Assembly: GCF_009494395.1 (NCBI RefSeq)
Contig: NZ_VZCB01000084.1
Coordinates: 18,454 to 82,453 of the forward strand
DNA length: 64,000 bases
Reading direction: 5' to 3'
Origin: Segatella copri
Lineage (GTDB): Bacteria > Bacteroidota > Bacteroidia > Bacteroidales > Bacteroidaceae
Shown here: positions 1 through 8,931 of the stretch, piece after piece
Position numbering within the stretch: position 1 is the first letter of the stretch
How the letters are laid out: each line of letters opens with the position of its first letter
The notes under the pieces: generated by a model
Database searches by the model: none
What the model was told of the DNA's origin: nothing
Seen by the model: only the letters and a program-made list of their open reading frames with translations
Made by a program: the position numbers and the translations under genes

Positions 1-72
1 ATTCACTGGATTGATGCCTTGCAGCCAATGGAGAAAAAGGTGGAGGCTGTTTTGGAGCTGATGAGGAGCTAA
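1..72 (+). CDS. C-terminal end of an unidentified protein (partial)
   Basis: An open frame runs from the first base to a TAA at 70-72 and encodes 23 residues ending in MEKKVEAVLELMRS. The start lies outside the window. The fragment is too short to assign a family. It looks like a charged helical C-terminus in ordinary codons. It is read in the same direction as the kinase-like gene that follows. Confidence 0.55.
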   Translation: MHWIDALQPMEKKVEAVLELMRS

Positions 73-104
73 GGTGTAGCCTGAAAACTGGCTCGGGGGC
101 TGGC

Positions 105-131
105 ATCCGATGGAATCGGATGCAACGGTGG
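105..131. repeat. Dispersed intergenic element, copy 1
   Basis: These 27 bases (core ATGGAATCGGAT, then CAACGGTGG) match 36358-36384 between trpD and trpC at 25 of 27 positions. Both copies follow a stop codon closely and are preceded by a similar G-rich stretch (aaactgg...gggg). The tandem array at 127-221 starts inside the tail of this copy. Confidence 0.7.
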
Positions 132-221
132 CTAGGTTTTTGAAGACGGTGGCTAGGTTTTTGAAGACGGTGGCTAGGTTTTTGAAGACGGTGTCTAGGC
201 TTTTGAGGACGGTGTCTAGGA
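127..221. repeat. 21-bp tandem repeat, about 4.5 copies
   Basis: A 21-base unit starting ggtggctaggtttttgaaga repeats at 127, 148, 169 and 190, with a partial fifth copy from 211. The first three copies are identical. The fourth differs at three positions and the fifth stops after 11 bases. The array fills the spacer between the truncated upstream gene and the kinase-like gene at 264. It may vary in copy number between strains. Confidence 0.9.
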
Positions 222-263
222 GGGGGTAATATTATTCAACTTTCAAATTACAAAGAAGAGACA

Positions 264-1187
264 ATGATAAACGAGAATAAATGGGGATTGCTTTACTGCC
301 CTCGAGGCGGCTGGAGAAGCAATAAGCGCTGGGAAAAAATAGAAAAGGTACTCAAGGCACAAAATGTAGATTATGACTTTGTGCAGAGTGAAAATCAGAA
401 AAGCGTAGAGCGACTGATTAAGATGTTTGTCAACAATGGCTATAAGACAATAGTTGTTGTGGGCGGAGATTCTGCGCTCAATGATGCCGTCAATTGCTTG
501 ATGCAGATGAATACTGAGGAGCGTGAACAGGTGGCACTGGGTGTGATTCCTAATGGATTGATGAATGATTTCGCCCATTTCTGGGGATTCAGCGACAGCG
601 ATATTGAAAATACGGTGGCATCTCTTAAAGCAAGAAGAATCAGGAAGATAGACCTTGGATGTATCCGTTATACGAATAAGAAAGGGGAGAAATGCAGACG
701 TTATTTCCTCAACTGCATCAATATAGGATTGATTGCTGCCATCATGAACCTGAGAAGGAAAACTCATCACATGTTTGGCTCCCGTACGCTGTCGTTCCTG
801 TGTTCTTTCATCCTGATGATCTTCCAGCGTCTGGATTATAAGATGCATATTAAAATCAATTCAGATGTCATCAAGCGCAGGGTAATGACTATGTGCGTCG
901 GTAATGCAACGGGTTACGGACAAACTCCTAATGCTGTGCCATACAATGGTTTGCTGGATGTTTCTGTGGTTTATCATCCGCAGATGACGCAACTCTTTGA
1001 GGGTATTTACCTCTTTGTGAAAGGTAAGTTCCTGAATCATAAGAGTGTGCATCCTTACCGTACCAGAGAAATGGAGGTTTCATCCAATGCCCTGATTGGT
1101 ATTGATGGCAGATTGATGAATACGCCGGTAGGACCTTACCAGATTACCGTTATTCAGGAAGTTGTCAATTTCCTGATTCCTGCGTAG
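264..1187 (+). CDS. Diacylglycerol kinase-like (DAGK catalytic domain) protein
   Basis: A 307-residue protein of the DAGK/YegS/sphingosine-kinase superfamily, which phosphorylates lipid hydroxyls with ATP at the inner membrane face. The nucleotide-binding motif is VVGGDSALNDAVN (residues 65-77) where the family usually has GGDGT, and the second motif is IPNGLMNDFA (95-104) in place of IPxGTGNDFA. A C-terminal IGIDGRLM stands where many members have a DGE motif. The length is normal (about 290-310). Loss of the second Gly of GGDG and of the Thr-Gly before ND makes the true substrate, or even activity, uncertain. There is no obvious Shine-Dalgarno; the ATG follows an A-rich run. It converges with the Crp/Fnr gene over a shared hairpin. 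Confidence 0.85.
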   Translation: MINENKWGLLYCPRGGWRSNKRWEKIEKVLKAQNVDYDFVQSENQKSVERLIKMFVNNGYKTIVVVGGDSALNDAVNCLMQMNTEEREQVALGVIPNGLMNDFAHFWGFSDSDIENTVASLKARRIRKIDLGCIRYTNKKGEKCRRYFLNCINIGLIAAIMNLRRKTHHMFGSRTLSFLCSFILMIFQRLDYKMHIKINSDVIKRRVMTMCVGNATGYGQTPNAVPYNGLLDVSVVYHPQMTQLFEGIYLFVKGKFLNHKSVHPYRTREMEVSSNALIGIDGRLMNTPVGPYQITVIQEVVNFLIPA

Positions 1188-1216
1188 TAGGAGGTCGTGA
1201 ATAAAATTTAACTGTA

Positions 1217-1281
1217 TACGCTTTGAAAGGACAATGGCTTTCATTGATGCTTTTGCCCTTTCAAGGCGTATTGTGTTTTTT
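1217..1281. terminator. Terminator of the DAGK-like gene, probably bidirectional
   Basis: A 14-bp stem with one wobble pair (1217-1230 with 1257-1270) is followed on the + strand by a T-rich run (ttgtgttttttat). It lies between two convergent genes. Confidence 0.75.
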
Positions 1282-1984
1282 ATCCCCTTTCTGCAATATT
1301 CTTCAGTTCTTCCTCATTCAGAATCTTTATTTTTCTTACGTTCGTACTGATAAGGCCTTCCGTCACGAAGGAGGATAGGGTGCGAATACAGTTACTTGTC
1401 GTCATATTGGCAATGTTGGCTAAATCTTCACGGCTCAGACTGCAATCCAAGGTGCAACCGTCTTTAGCCAGTCCATAAGAATCCAATAGGAAAAGAAGAG
1501 CTTCGGCAAGGCGGGCACGGATGTGCTTTTGGGTGAGATTGACAGTGCGGTCGTCTGATTTACCGATTTCAATACTCAGGTATTTGATAAAATAAAAGCC
1601 GATGTTGTAACTGCTCTGCAGCATCTTCATGAGAACCGTCATAGGAAAATGAGCCACTACACAGTTGTCTAAAGCCATTGCTGCAGTTCTGTAGGCTTCA
1701 TTGGCAAAATAGGCACGGAATCCCAGAAATTCACTAGGTTTGATAACACGGATTATCTGGCTTTTTCCGTTGATTCCATCCTTGTAAATCTTCACCTTTC
1801 CTGCAAGCAGACACATGGCTTCTTTAGGAATCGTTCCATTGTCATAGATGATTTCACCCTTCTTGTATTTGGTAATTTGTATATGTGTTTTCAGCATCGC
1901 GAGCAGTTCGTCCTCGATGCCGCCCCACAAGTTTGCCACTTCCTTGGCTGCACTATCTGTATTCCAAATCTTATGTTTTGCCAT
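1280..1984 (-). CDS. Crp/Fnr family transcriptional regulator
   Basis: A 234-residue cytoplasmic DNA-binding protein. Residues about 25-140 form a cyclic-nucleotide-binding-like jelly roll (KYKKGEIIYDNGTIPKEAMCLLAGKVKIYKDG). Residues about 165-225 form a winged helix with CSLSREDLANIANMTTSNCIRTLSSF as the helix-turn-helix. No cysteine cluster typical of FNR is seen, so the ligand is unknown. A Bacteroidetes -7 element lies at 2029-2036 on the same strand. It is divergent from the glycogen operon, which makes a regulatory link possible but unproven. Confidence 0.9.
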   Translation of the reverse strand: MAKHKIWNTDSAAKEVANLWGGIEDELLAMLKTHIQITKYKKGEIIYDNGTIPKEAMCLLAGKVKIYKDGINGKSQIIRVIKPSEFLGFRAYFANEAYRTAAMALDNCVVAHFPMTVLMKMLQSSYNIGFYFIKYLSIEIGKSDDRTVNLTQKHIRARLAEALLFLLDSYGLAKDGCTLDCSLSREDLANIANMTTSNCIRTLSSFVTEGLISTNVRKIKILNEEELKNIAERG

Positions 1985-2028
1985 TATCCTTCTAGTTCGT
2001 TTTGCTTATATTGGTTTAAAACCGTGTG

Positions 2029-2036
2029 CAAAAGTA
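2029..2036 (-). promoter_or_regulatory. -7 element of the Crp/Fnr gene
   Basis: Reads TACTTTTG on the minus strand, matching TAnnTTTG, 45 nt upstream of the start codon. No clear TTTG lies 19 nt further upstream. Confidence 0.5.
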
Positions 2037-2129
2037 CATAAAAAAATCCATATAAATGAAAAAAATGAGCAAAAAATATGTTCTATAACATATAAAATAA
2101 AAATTTTAAGAAAATGTCGCGCTTTTTCC

Positions 2130-2160
2130 TTTGCAATACCATTCTTTTTTCTTACCTTTG
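2130..2160 (+). promoter_or_regulatory. Promoter of the glycogen/alpha-glucan operon
   Basis: TTTG at 2130-2133 and TACCTTTG at 2153-2160 are separated by exactly 19 nt, a perfect Bacteroidetes primary-sigma promoter. The start codon is 49 nt downstream. Confidence 0.8.
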
Positions 2161-2209
2161 AATGCAAAATAGATTAAAGTCAATAAATTATAAACCTTAA
2201 TATAGATCT

Positions 2210-4153
2210 ATGAGTTATCTAAAATTCGAAAAGGCCCTAATGACTAACTTACAAGAGTCATTGCCAAAGGAGTTGTTAAGAACAAACCGCTCGGGTGCTT
2301 ATTCGTGCTCAACGATTGTAGACTGTAATACGCGAAAGTATCACGGATTGCTTGTCGTTCCGGTTCCAGAACTGGACGATGAGAATCATGTGCTCTTAAG
2401 TTCGCTCGACGTTACGGTGATTCAGCATGGTGCTGAATTCAATCTCGGCTTGCACAAGTACCAAGGCAATAATTTTAGTCCGCTAGGCCATAAGTACATT
2501 CGTGAATTTGATTGCGATAAAGTGCCTACTACACTTTATCGCGTAGGTGGTGTTATCCTCAAGAAAGAGGTCGTTTTCCAGCATTATGAGAATCGTCTTC
2601 TGATTCGTTATACTTTGGTAGACGGACATTCTGCCACCACACTTCGTTTCCGTCCATTCTTGGCTTTTCGTAGCGTTCGCCAGTTTACTCATGAGAATTC
2701 AACAGCTTCTCGTGACTATTCTGCTGTAGACAACGGAATCAAGACTTGCATGTATGCTGGTTATCCTGACCTTTATATGCAGTTCTCTAAGAAGAACGAG
2801 TTTAAATTCTGCCCAGACTGGTATCGTGGAGTAGAATATCCAAAGGAGCAGGAGAGAGGTTATGCTTCTAATGAAGACCTCTATGTTCCAGGATATTTCG
2901 AAATGGGTATCAAGAAGGGCGAGACTATCGTCTTTTCTGCAGCTACTTCTGAAATCAAGACCAGTAGCTTGAAGAAACTTTTTGACACAGAGGTTGACGA
3001 GCGTTCGCCTCGCGACAACTTCTTCCATTGTCTGGTCAATGCTGCTCATCAGTTCCATCGTCGTGAGAAGAATGATGACCGCTATATCCTTGCCGGTTAT
3101 CCATGGTTCAAGTGCCGTGCCCGTGATACATTCATTTCTCTTCCTGGTCTTACGCTCTCTATTGAGGAGAACGATTACTTTGAGTTGGTCATGAAGACTG
3201 CCATGCGCGGATACTATGAGTTTATGGAGGGTAAGCCTCTTACCGCTCATATTACTGAGATAGAGCAGCCTGACGTGCCACTTTGGGCAGTCTGGGCTTT
3301 GCAGCAGTATGCCAAGGAAACCTCTAAGGAAGAGTGCCATAAGAAGTATGGCCAGTTTATCAAGGACGTGATTCGTTTCATCCAGAACAACAAGCATCCT
3401 AACCTGGAATTGAAGGAGAACGGCTTGCTTTATACCAATGGAAGAGACAAGGCTGTTACCTGGATGAATTCTACCGCCAATGGCCGTCCTGTGGTTCCTC
3501 GTACCGGATATATTGTTGAGTTTAATGCTCTGTGGTACAATGCATTGTGCTTCTGTGCTTCTTTGGCAGGGGCAGTAGGTGAGGAGGCTGACCAGCAGGA
3601 ATTGCTGGCTCAGGCAGAGATTACCAAGAAGTCTTTTGTTGATACATTCCTCAATGAATATGGCTATCTTTACGATTATGTAGATGGTAACATGATGGAT
3701 TGGAGTGTTCGTCCAAACATGATATTCCCAGTAGCCTTCGACTATTCACCATTGTCTCAGGACCAGAAGAAGAAGGTACTTGATATCTGTACCCGTGAAC
3801 TCCTGACTCCTAAGGGATTGCGTTCTCTTTCTCCAAAGAGCGGTGGCTATAATCCTATCTATGTAGGACCTCAGACCCAGCGCGACTATGCTTACCATCA
3901 GGGTACAGCATGGCCATGGCTTTGCGGCTTCTATATGGAGGCGAGTCTGAAACTCTATAAGCGTACACGCTTGAGTTTCGTAGAGCGTCAGATGGTAGGT
4001 TTCGAAGACGAGATGTCTTATCATTGTCTCGGTACTATCAGTGAGCTCTTCGATGGCAATCCACCATTCGCAGGTCGTGGTGCTATCTCTTTTGCCATGA
4101 ATGTGGCAGAGATTCTCCGCGCGCTTGAATTACTAGAAAAATATCAATATTAA
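2210..4153 (+). CDS. Glycogen debranching enzyme (amylo-alpha-1,6-glucosidase, GH133-like)
   Basis: A 647-residue cytoplasmic protein. The N-terminal part (about 1-220) matches the bacterial debranching N-domain (RSGAYSCSTIVDCNTRKYHGLLV). The C-terminal part (about 270-640) is an (alpha/alpha)6-barrel amylo-alpha-1,6-glucosidase, with GYPWFKCRARDTFISLPGL and HQGTAWPWLCGFYMEA as recognisable blocks. It removes alpha-1,6 branches from glycogen. It is the first gene of an operon with a glycosyltransferase 16 nt downstream and a GH57 protein. This trio is conserved in Bacteroidales (family knowledge). Length is normal. Confidence 0.93.
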   Translation: MSYLKFEKALMTNLQESLPKELLRTNRSGAYSCSTIVDCNTRKYHGLLVVPVPELDDENHVLLSSLDVTVIQHGAEFNLGLHKYQGNNFSPLGHKYIREFDCDKVPTTLYRVGGVILKKEVVFQHYENRLLIRYTLVDGHSATTLRFRPFLAFRSVRQFTHENSTASRDYSAVDNGIKTCMYAGYPDLYMQFSKKNEFKFCPDWYRGVEYPKEQERGYASNEDLYVPGYFEMGIKKGETIVFSAATSEIKTSSLKKLFDTEVDERSPRDNFFHCLVNAAHQFHRREKNDDRYILAGYPWFKCRARDTFISLPGLTLSIEENDYFELVMKTAMRGYYEFMEGKPLTAHITEIEQPDVPLWAVWALQQYAKETSKEECHKKYGQFIKDVIRFIQNNKHPNLELKENGLLYTNGRDKAVTWMNSTANGRPVVPRTGYIVEFNALWYNALCFCASLAGAVGEEADQQELLAQAEITKKSFVDTFLNEYGYLYDYVDGNMMDWSVRPNMIFPVAFDYSPLSQDQKKKVLDICTRELLTPKGLRSLSPKSGGYNPIYVGPQTQRDYAYHQGTAWPWLCGFYMEASLKLYKRTRLSFVERQMVGFEDEMSYHCLGTISELFDGNPPFAGRGAISFAMNVAEILRALELLEKYQY

Positions 4154-4154
4154 T

Positions 4155-4162
4155 AAAGGAGG
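4155..4162 (+). promoter_or_regulatory. Strong Shine-Dalgarno site
   Basis: AAAGGAGG lies 7 nt before the ATG at 4170. This is unusual, because nearly all other starts in the window have only A-rich leaders. It fixes the start of the glycosyltransferase. Confidence 0.65.
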
Positions 4163-4169
4163 ACGCTAT

Positions 4170-5438
4170 ATGAAAGTATTAATGTTTGGATGGGAGTATC
4201 CTCCTCACGTATTTGGTGGCTTGGCTACTGCCAACTTTGGTATCTCTCAGGGCTTGCATGCCCAGGGTGATGTCGATATTACATTGTGTCTGCCTCATCC
4301 TTTTGGTGATGAGGACCGCAGTGCATGTAAGATTGTGGCTATGAACAGTGTGCCTATTGCTTGGCGTGATGTAAACCACGACTATGTACAGCAGCGCGTA
4401 GGCAACATTATGGATCCTGATGACTATTTCCGCTACCGTGACCACATCTATGCTGACTTTAATTATATGAACGTGAACGACCTCGGCTGTATGGACTTTG
4501 CCGGTGGTTATCCATCTAATCTCCACGACGAGATCAACAACTACAGTATCATTGCCGGAGTAGTTGCCCGTAGCGAAGAATTTGATATTATCCACGCCCA
4601 CGACTGGTTGACGTTCCCTGCTGGTATTCATGCCAAGCGAGTGAGTGGAAAGCCATTGTGCATTCACGTACATGCTACCGATTTCGACCGCAGCCGTGGT
4701 AAGGTGAACCCTACCGTATATTCTATCGAGAAAGACGGTATGGACAATGCCGACTGCATCATGTGTGTATCTGAGTTGACTCGTCAGACAGTTATTCATC
4801 AGTATCACCAGGATCCACGCAAGTGCTTCGCCATGCACAATGCTGTTTATCCATTGAAGCAGGAGTGGCAAGACATTCCACGTCCTAACCATAAGGGTAA
4901 GGAGAAGGTGGTAACCTTCCTGGGCCGTCTCACTATGCAGAAGGGTCCTGAGTATTTCGTAGAGGCAGCCAATATGGTATTGCACCGTACCCGCAACGTG
5001 CGTTTCTGCATGGCAGGTTCGGGTGATATGATGGACCAGATGATTTATCTGGCAGCAGAACGCGGCATTGCCGACCGTTTCCACTTCCCAGGCTTTATGC
5101 GTGGCAAGCAGGTATACGAATGTCTCAAGGATAGTGATGTCTATGTCATGCCATCAGTGAGTGAGCCTTTCGGTATCTCTCCTCTGGAGGCGATGCAGTG
5201 TGGCACACCTACTATCATCTCTAAGCAGAGTGGTTGTGGAGAAATCCTTACCAACTGTATCAAGGTTGACTACTGGGATATTCATGCCCTTGCCGATGCC
5301 ATCTACAGCATCTGCCACAACGAGAGTCTGTTCGACTATCTCTCTGAGGAAGGTAAGAAGGAAGTTGACCAGATTACCTGGGAGAAAGTGGGAGCCCGCA
5401 TCAAAGACCTCTATCTCAAGACTTTGGGGTGGAAGTAA
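4170..5438 (+). CDS. Glycosyltransferase, glycogen synthase-like (GT-B fold)
   Basis: A 422-residue GT-B glycosyltransferase. The N-terminal domain starts MFGWEYPPHVFGGLATANFG, the nucleotide-sugar-binding loop type of bacterial glycogen synthases. The C-terminal domain has FLGRLTMQKGPEYFVEAA and the donor-binding block MPSVSEPFGISPLEAMQCGTP with the E(x7)E retaining pair. It probably extends alpha-1,4-glucan chains. It is annotated as glycogen synthase in related Bacteroidales because of its place between debranching enzyme and GH57. It is shorter than classical GlgA (about 475), so GT4-type alternatives remain open. Confidence 0.88.
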   Translation: MKVLMFGWEYPPHVFGGLATANFGISQGLHAQGDVDITLCLPHPFGDEDRSACKIVAMNSVPIAWRDVNHDYVQQRVGNIMDPDDYFRYRDHIYADFNYMNVNDLGCMDFAGGYPSNLHDEINNYSIIAGVVARSEEFDIIHAHDWLTFPAGIHAKRVSGKPLCIHVHATDFDRSRGKVNPTVYSIEKDGMDNADCIMCVSELTRQTVIHQYHQDPRKCFAMHNAVYPLKQEWQDIPRPNHKGKEKVVTFLGRLTMQKGPEYFVEAANMVLHRTRNVRFCMAGSGDMMDQMIYLAAERGIADRFHFPGFMRGKQVYECLKDSDVYVMPSVSEPFGISPLEAMQCGTPTIISKQSGCGEILTNCIKVDYWDIHALADAIYSICHNESLFDYLSEEGKKEVDQITWEKVGARIKDLYLKTLGWK

Positions 5439-5456
5439 TTTTTAATGTTAAAGGGC

Positions 5457-5496
5457 TAATCATAAAGTTCAAAGTTCAAAATTTAAAGTTCAAAGT
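5457..5496. repeat. AATCATAAAGTTCAAAG-family dispersed repeat, copy 1
   Basis: TAATCATAAAGTTCAAAG followed by degenerate 7-base units (AAAGTTC) ends directly at the ATG of the GH57 gene (0 nt gap). See copies at 36433, 38846, 44258, 46527, 49655 and 52741. Confidence 0.85.
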
Positions 5497-6927
5497 ATGA
5501 AAACAATTTGTTTATATTTCGAGATACATCAGATTACCCATCTGAAACGCTACCGCTTCTTTGATATCGGTACCGATCATTACTACTATGATGATTATGA
5601 GAATGATCGTAGCATCAACGATATCGCTGAGCGTTCATATATGCCAGCCTTGAATGCCATTCAGGAGATGATTGAGAAGAATGGTAAATCTTTCAAGGTG
5701 GCTTTCTCACTCTCTGGTGTGGGTATGGAGCAGTTGGAACTCCATGCTCCTCAGGTGATGGAGAAACTGCAGGAGTTGAACAACACTGGCTGCGTGGAAT
5801 TCCTCGCAGAGCCTTATTCTCACGGTCTTGCTTCATTGGTTAATGAGGCTAGCTTCAAGGATGAGGTGAAGCGCCAGTGCACTAAGATCAAGGAATGTTT
5901 CGGCAAGGAGCCTACCGTACTCCGCAACTCTTCTCTCATCTATAGTGACGAGATTGGTGCTCAGGTAGCTGATATGGGCTTCATGGGTATGTTGACCGAG
6001 GGTGCTAAGCACGTATTGGGTTGGAAGTCTCCACACTATGTTTATCATTGTGCCATGAACCCTAAGTTGAAGCTTTTGCTTCGCGATGTTCGTTTGAGCG
6101 ATGACATTTCTTTGCGTTTCAGTAACAGCGATTGGGAAGGTTATCCTCTCTTTGCAGACAACTACATGAATCAGATTGCTGCTTTCCCGGAAGAGGAGCA
6201 GGTTATCAATATCTTCATGGAGCTTTCTGCTTTGGGTATTGCCCAGCCTTTGTCTAGCAATATTCTCGAGTTTCTGAAGGCGCTTCCACAGTGTGCTAAG
6301 GACCGTGGCATTACCTTCTCTACTCCTACCGAGATTTTCCAGAAGATGAAGTCTGTAGGCGAAATCAACGTTCCTGATACATTGAGTTGGGTAGACGAGG
6401 AGCGTGATGTCAGCTCATGGCTCGGTAACCCAATGCAGCGTGAGGCTTTCAACAAGCTCTATAGCGTAGCCGACCGTGTTCGCATTGCCAACGATCCTCG
6501 TATCAATCAGGACTGGGATTATCTCCAGGCTAGCAACAACTTCCGTTTCATGACTACCAAGCCAAGTAATGTAGGTCTGGACCGCGGTATTTACTCTAGT
6601 CCTTTCGATGCTTTCACCAACTATATGAATATTCTTGGCGACTTCATCACTCGCGTCAACAACCTTTATCCTGCTGAGGTAGATAATGAGCAGCTCGAGA
6701 GTCTTCTCACTACCATCACCAACCAGGATGAGGAGATTGAGATGAGAGACAAGGAAATTACACGTCTTCAGGCTAAGATTGAGAAGATTGAGAAGGAAGT
6801 GGTAAAACTTCGTGGCGACAAGCCTGCTGCAGCCAAGAAGCCAGCAGCCAAGAAGGCTCCTGCTGCCAAAAAGCCAGCTGCTGCTAAGAAAACAGCTGCC
6901 AAGAAGGACGAAGCTAAGCCAGAATAA
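5497..6927 (+). CDS. GH57 family glycoside hydrolase with Lys/Ala-rich tail
   Basis: A 476-residue protein whose first about 400 residues match the GH57 alpha-amylase/4-alpha-glucanotransferase-like fold of the Bacteroidales glycogen operon (starts MKTICLYFEIHQITHLKRYR; EFLAEPYSHGLASL and SDDISLRFSNSDW blocks). It has no signal peptide, so it acts on cytoplasmic alpha-glucan. Residues about 405-440 form a charged coiled coil (QDEEIEMRDKEITRLQAKIE). The last about 35 residues are a low-complexity AAKKPAAKKAP-type tail similar to histone H1 or HU tails. It is the last gene of the operon, 58 nt after the glycosyltransferase, with a dispersed repeat in that gap. Confidence 0.88.
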   Translation: MKTICLYFEIHQITHLKRYRFFDIGTDHYYYDDYENDRSINDIAERSYMPALNAIQEMIEKNGKSFKVAFSLSGVGMEQLELHAPQVMEKLQELNNTGCVEFLAEPYSHGLASLVNEASFKDEVKRQCTKIKECFGKEPTVLRNSSLIYSDEIGAQVADMGFMGMLTEGAKHVLGWKSPHYVYHCAMNPKLKLLLRDVRLSDDISLRFSNSDWEGYPLFADNYMNQIAAFPEEEQVINIFMELSALGIAQPLSSNILEFLKALPQCAKDRGITFSTPTEIFQKMKSVGEINVPDTLSWVDEERDVSSWLGNPMQREAFNKLYSVADRVRIANDPRINQDWDYLQASNNFRFMTTKPSNVGLDRGIYSSPFDAFTNYMNILGDFITRVNNLYPAEVDNEQLESLLTTITNQDEEIEMRDKEITRLQAKIEKIEKEVVKLRGDKPAAAKKPAAKKAPAAKKPAAAKKTAAKKDEAKPE

Positions 6928-6945
6928 CATAGTTCTATTTTAAAT

Positions 6946-6981
6946 AAAAAGCCCAGAGGGATTATCCTCTGGGCTTTTTTT
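6946..6981 (+). terminator. Terminator of the glycogen operon
   Basis: Perfect 9-bp stem (6951-6959 with 6966-6974, gcccagagg/cctctgggc), preceded by A5 and followed by T7. Confidence 0.93.
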
Positions 6982-7063
6982 ATCTCTATTTCATATCTAC
7001 ACGTGGAAATCGTGATAAAACTCTATTCTTTATGTTTAGCGAACGAAAAGGAGACAGGAAATG

Positions 7064-7110
7064 AAAAAAGACCGTAATCTCAAGATTCTTAATCCTAGAT
7101 TACAGTCTTT
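7064..7110 (-). terminator. Terminator of the first susC-susD operon
   Basis: A 14-bp stem with one mismatch (7067-7080 with 7097-7110). On the minus strand it is followed by a T run (the complement of 7064-7069). It lies 62 nt after the susD stop codon. Confidence 0.75.
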
Positions 7111-7171
7111 AATTAAATAGTTTCTTTGTGTATGTCGTGGTGTTTATAAAAAACCTTCATCAAACCTTGTA

Positions 7172-8881
7172 TTAATAACCAGGATTCTGGTCTGCTGATG
7201 TCAACATATCGTTGGCATCGATGGCAGCCTGTGGGATAGGGCGCAGAAGCTTCTCGCCTATATACTGGGCTGCCTTATCTCCCATTTCGTAGTTATACTT
7301 GGTGCAACGCTCAACCAATGTCTTGGTTCTGCGGAGATCCATCCAACGTGCCCCGTTACCGAAGTTCTCGCAAGCGCTCTCGTCAAGAATGTTGTCGATG
7401 GTGATTGTGCCTGTAAGTGCAGCAAGACCTGCACGCTGGTGAACTTCATTGAGGCGAGCCAATGCCTTGGTGTTATCGCCAGCCTTGAGGTAAGCCTCTG
7501 CTGCTACGAGAAACATCTCTGGCAATGTGATGATATGGATATCGCGATAGCAGGTATTCTTCTGGTTAGAAGCTGTATGGCTGTCATCAAACTTCTTGCA
7601 AGGATTTGAACCGTAAACCAACTGCTGGTTGTCGTAATAATCCATATCCTTGCCATCCATATTCTGTGCCTCCTTGGTCTTTGAATCCATCGGGATGCGG
7701 TAGGTATTCGCTCTGTTGGCTGGATCTTCTGCCTTCCATGCAGCAAAGTCTGCATCAGTTTCATACCATGCAGAATAGTAACGGGTTACAGGATATCCCT
7801 TCAGAGTCTCACCATTCTTATACCAGGTCCAGTAGCCTGTGCCTGCGGCATTGCCCTTGTTTACATCCGGCAATTCCTTCATGAAGGTAGCATCGTAACG
7901 CAGGTCACCCTTCTGGAAGCAATGCAAGGCATAGAGAGTTGGTACATAACTGGAAGTTGTTGCCTTGATAGGATCCTCGGCTCCACCCAGATAGTTGCAG
8001 TAGTAGCCGCTCCATTCTGTACCACCAGATGTGGTATTATTGGCTGTTGCCAGATCATATTCTACATCCCAGAGGAACTCTGCGTTATCATCGCCAGAAC
8101 CATCTGCCTTCCAAAGGCTGGCAAATGGTGTGGTCAACTTTCTGCCTGCAATTACCTCATCGGCAAGAGAAGCTGCCTTGGCAAAGTATTCCTGCTTGCC
8201 GAGGTCCCATGCTGCTGAGAGATAGGTCTTGGCAAGGATAGCCTTGGCTGTTTCCTGACTGATGCGGCCGCCACCCTTGGTTGCTGTTGATGCCTCGAGT
8301 ACGTTCTGGCTGATGACATCCTCCAATTCGCTGATGATGTAGTTATATACTTCTTCTGCAGAAGACTTAGGATATCCGGTTTCTGCAGAAGTTAGGAAAT
8401 CCTTCATGATAGGTACACCTCCAAAGTTGTTTACCAGGAGATAGTATTCATATGCTGCAAGCACGCGTGCCTCGCCCACGAGCTTGTTCTTCAAGGCATC
8501 ATCTATCTTAGCGCTCTGTGCATAGTAGGATACTGAATTAGCTGCACGGATACCTGCATAGAGATAAGTATAGAGATTCTTAATATCACCATTTTCAGGA
8601 GTCAAGGTCTCATAAGTGTTCAATGCCTCATTCATCTTGTTTCGAGCATCGGCATACATATCTGTTCCTGCAGAAAAGCAGCTGGTGAACAGAGGTGCTG
8701 CATAGATGTTCTGCAGACGCTGATAGGCATCATTTACCAAAGTGTTGAAGCCATCTTTGGTTGCGAAAGTTTGTTTGTCGCTCACATTCGACTTGTTTTC
8801 TGCGTCCAGGAAGTCGCTACAGCTGGTCATGGTGCCCATGCAGCAAGCAGCGAGAGCTACGCTATATAATATCTTTTTCAT
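7172..8881 (-). CDS. RagB/SusD family surface lipoprotein (pectin region, pair 1)
   Basis: A 569-residue outer-membrane lipoprotein that caps a SusC channel and binds glycan. A signal peptide with lipobox (TMTSC, Cys at about 21) is followed by SDFLDAE, the usual SusD start. TPR-like helices carry the glycan site (EARVLAAYEYYLLVNNFGGVP; LPEMFLVAAEAYLKAGD). The C-terminal FGNGARWMDLRRT and LRPIPQAAIDANDMLTSADQNPGY blocks are typical of the family. It lies 50 nt downstream of its susC partner, in one operon controlled by the operator at 12401. Confidence 0.95.
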   Translation of the reverse strand: MKKILYSVALAACCMGTMTSCSDFLDAENKSNVSDKQTFATKDGFNTLVNDAYQRLQNIYAAPLFTSCFSAGTDMYADARNKMNEALNTYETLTPENGDIKNLYTYLYAGIRAANSVSYYAQSAKIDDALKNKLVGEARVLAAYEYYLLVNNFGGVPIMKDFLTSAETGYPKSSAEEVYNYIISELEDVISQNVLEASTATKGGGRISQETAKAILAKTYLSAAWDLGKQEYFAKAASLADEVIAGRKLTTPFASLWKADGSGDDNAEFLWDVEYDLATANNTTSGGTEWSGYYCNYLGGAEDPIKATTSSYVPTLYALHCFQKGDLRYDATFMKELPDVNKGNAAGTGYWTWYKNGETLKGYPVTRYYSAWYETDADFAAWKAEDPANRANTYRIPMDSKTKEAQNMDGKDMDYYDNQQLVYGSNPCKKFDDSHTASNQKNTCYRDIHIITLPEMFLVAAEAYLKAGDNTKALARLNEVHQRAGLAALTGTITIDNILDESACENFGNGARWMDLRRTKTLVERCTKYNYEMGDKAAQYIGEKLLRPIPQAAIDANDMLTSADQNPGY

Positions 8882-8931
8882 AATTGTTTCCTTTTTTTTA
8901 TATGAAGTTTAGAACTTAATTGGGATGAAGC

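Noticed and set aside
1..72. Assigning a family to the truncated first gene
   Set aside because: Only 23 residues are visible.
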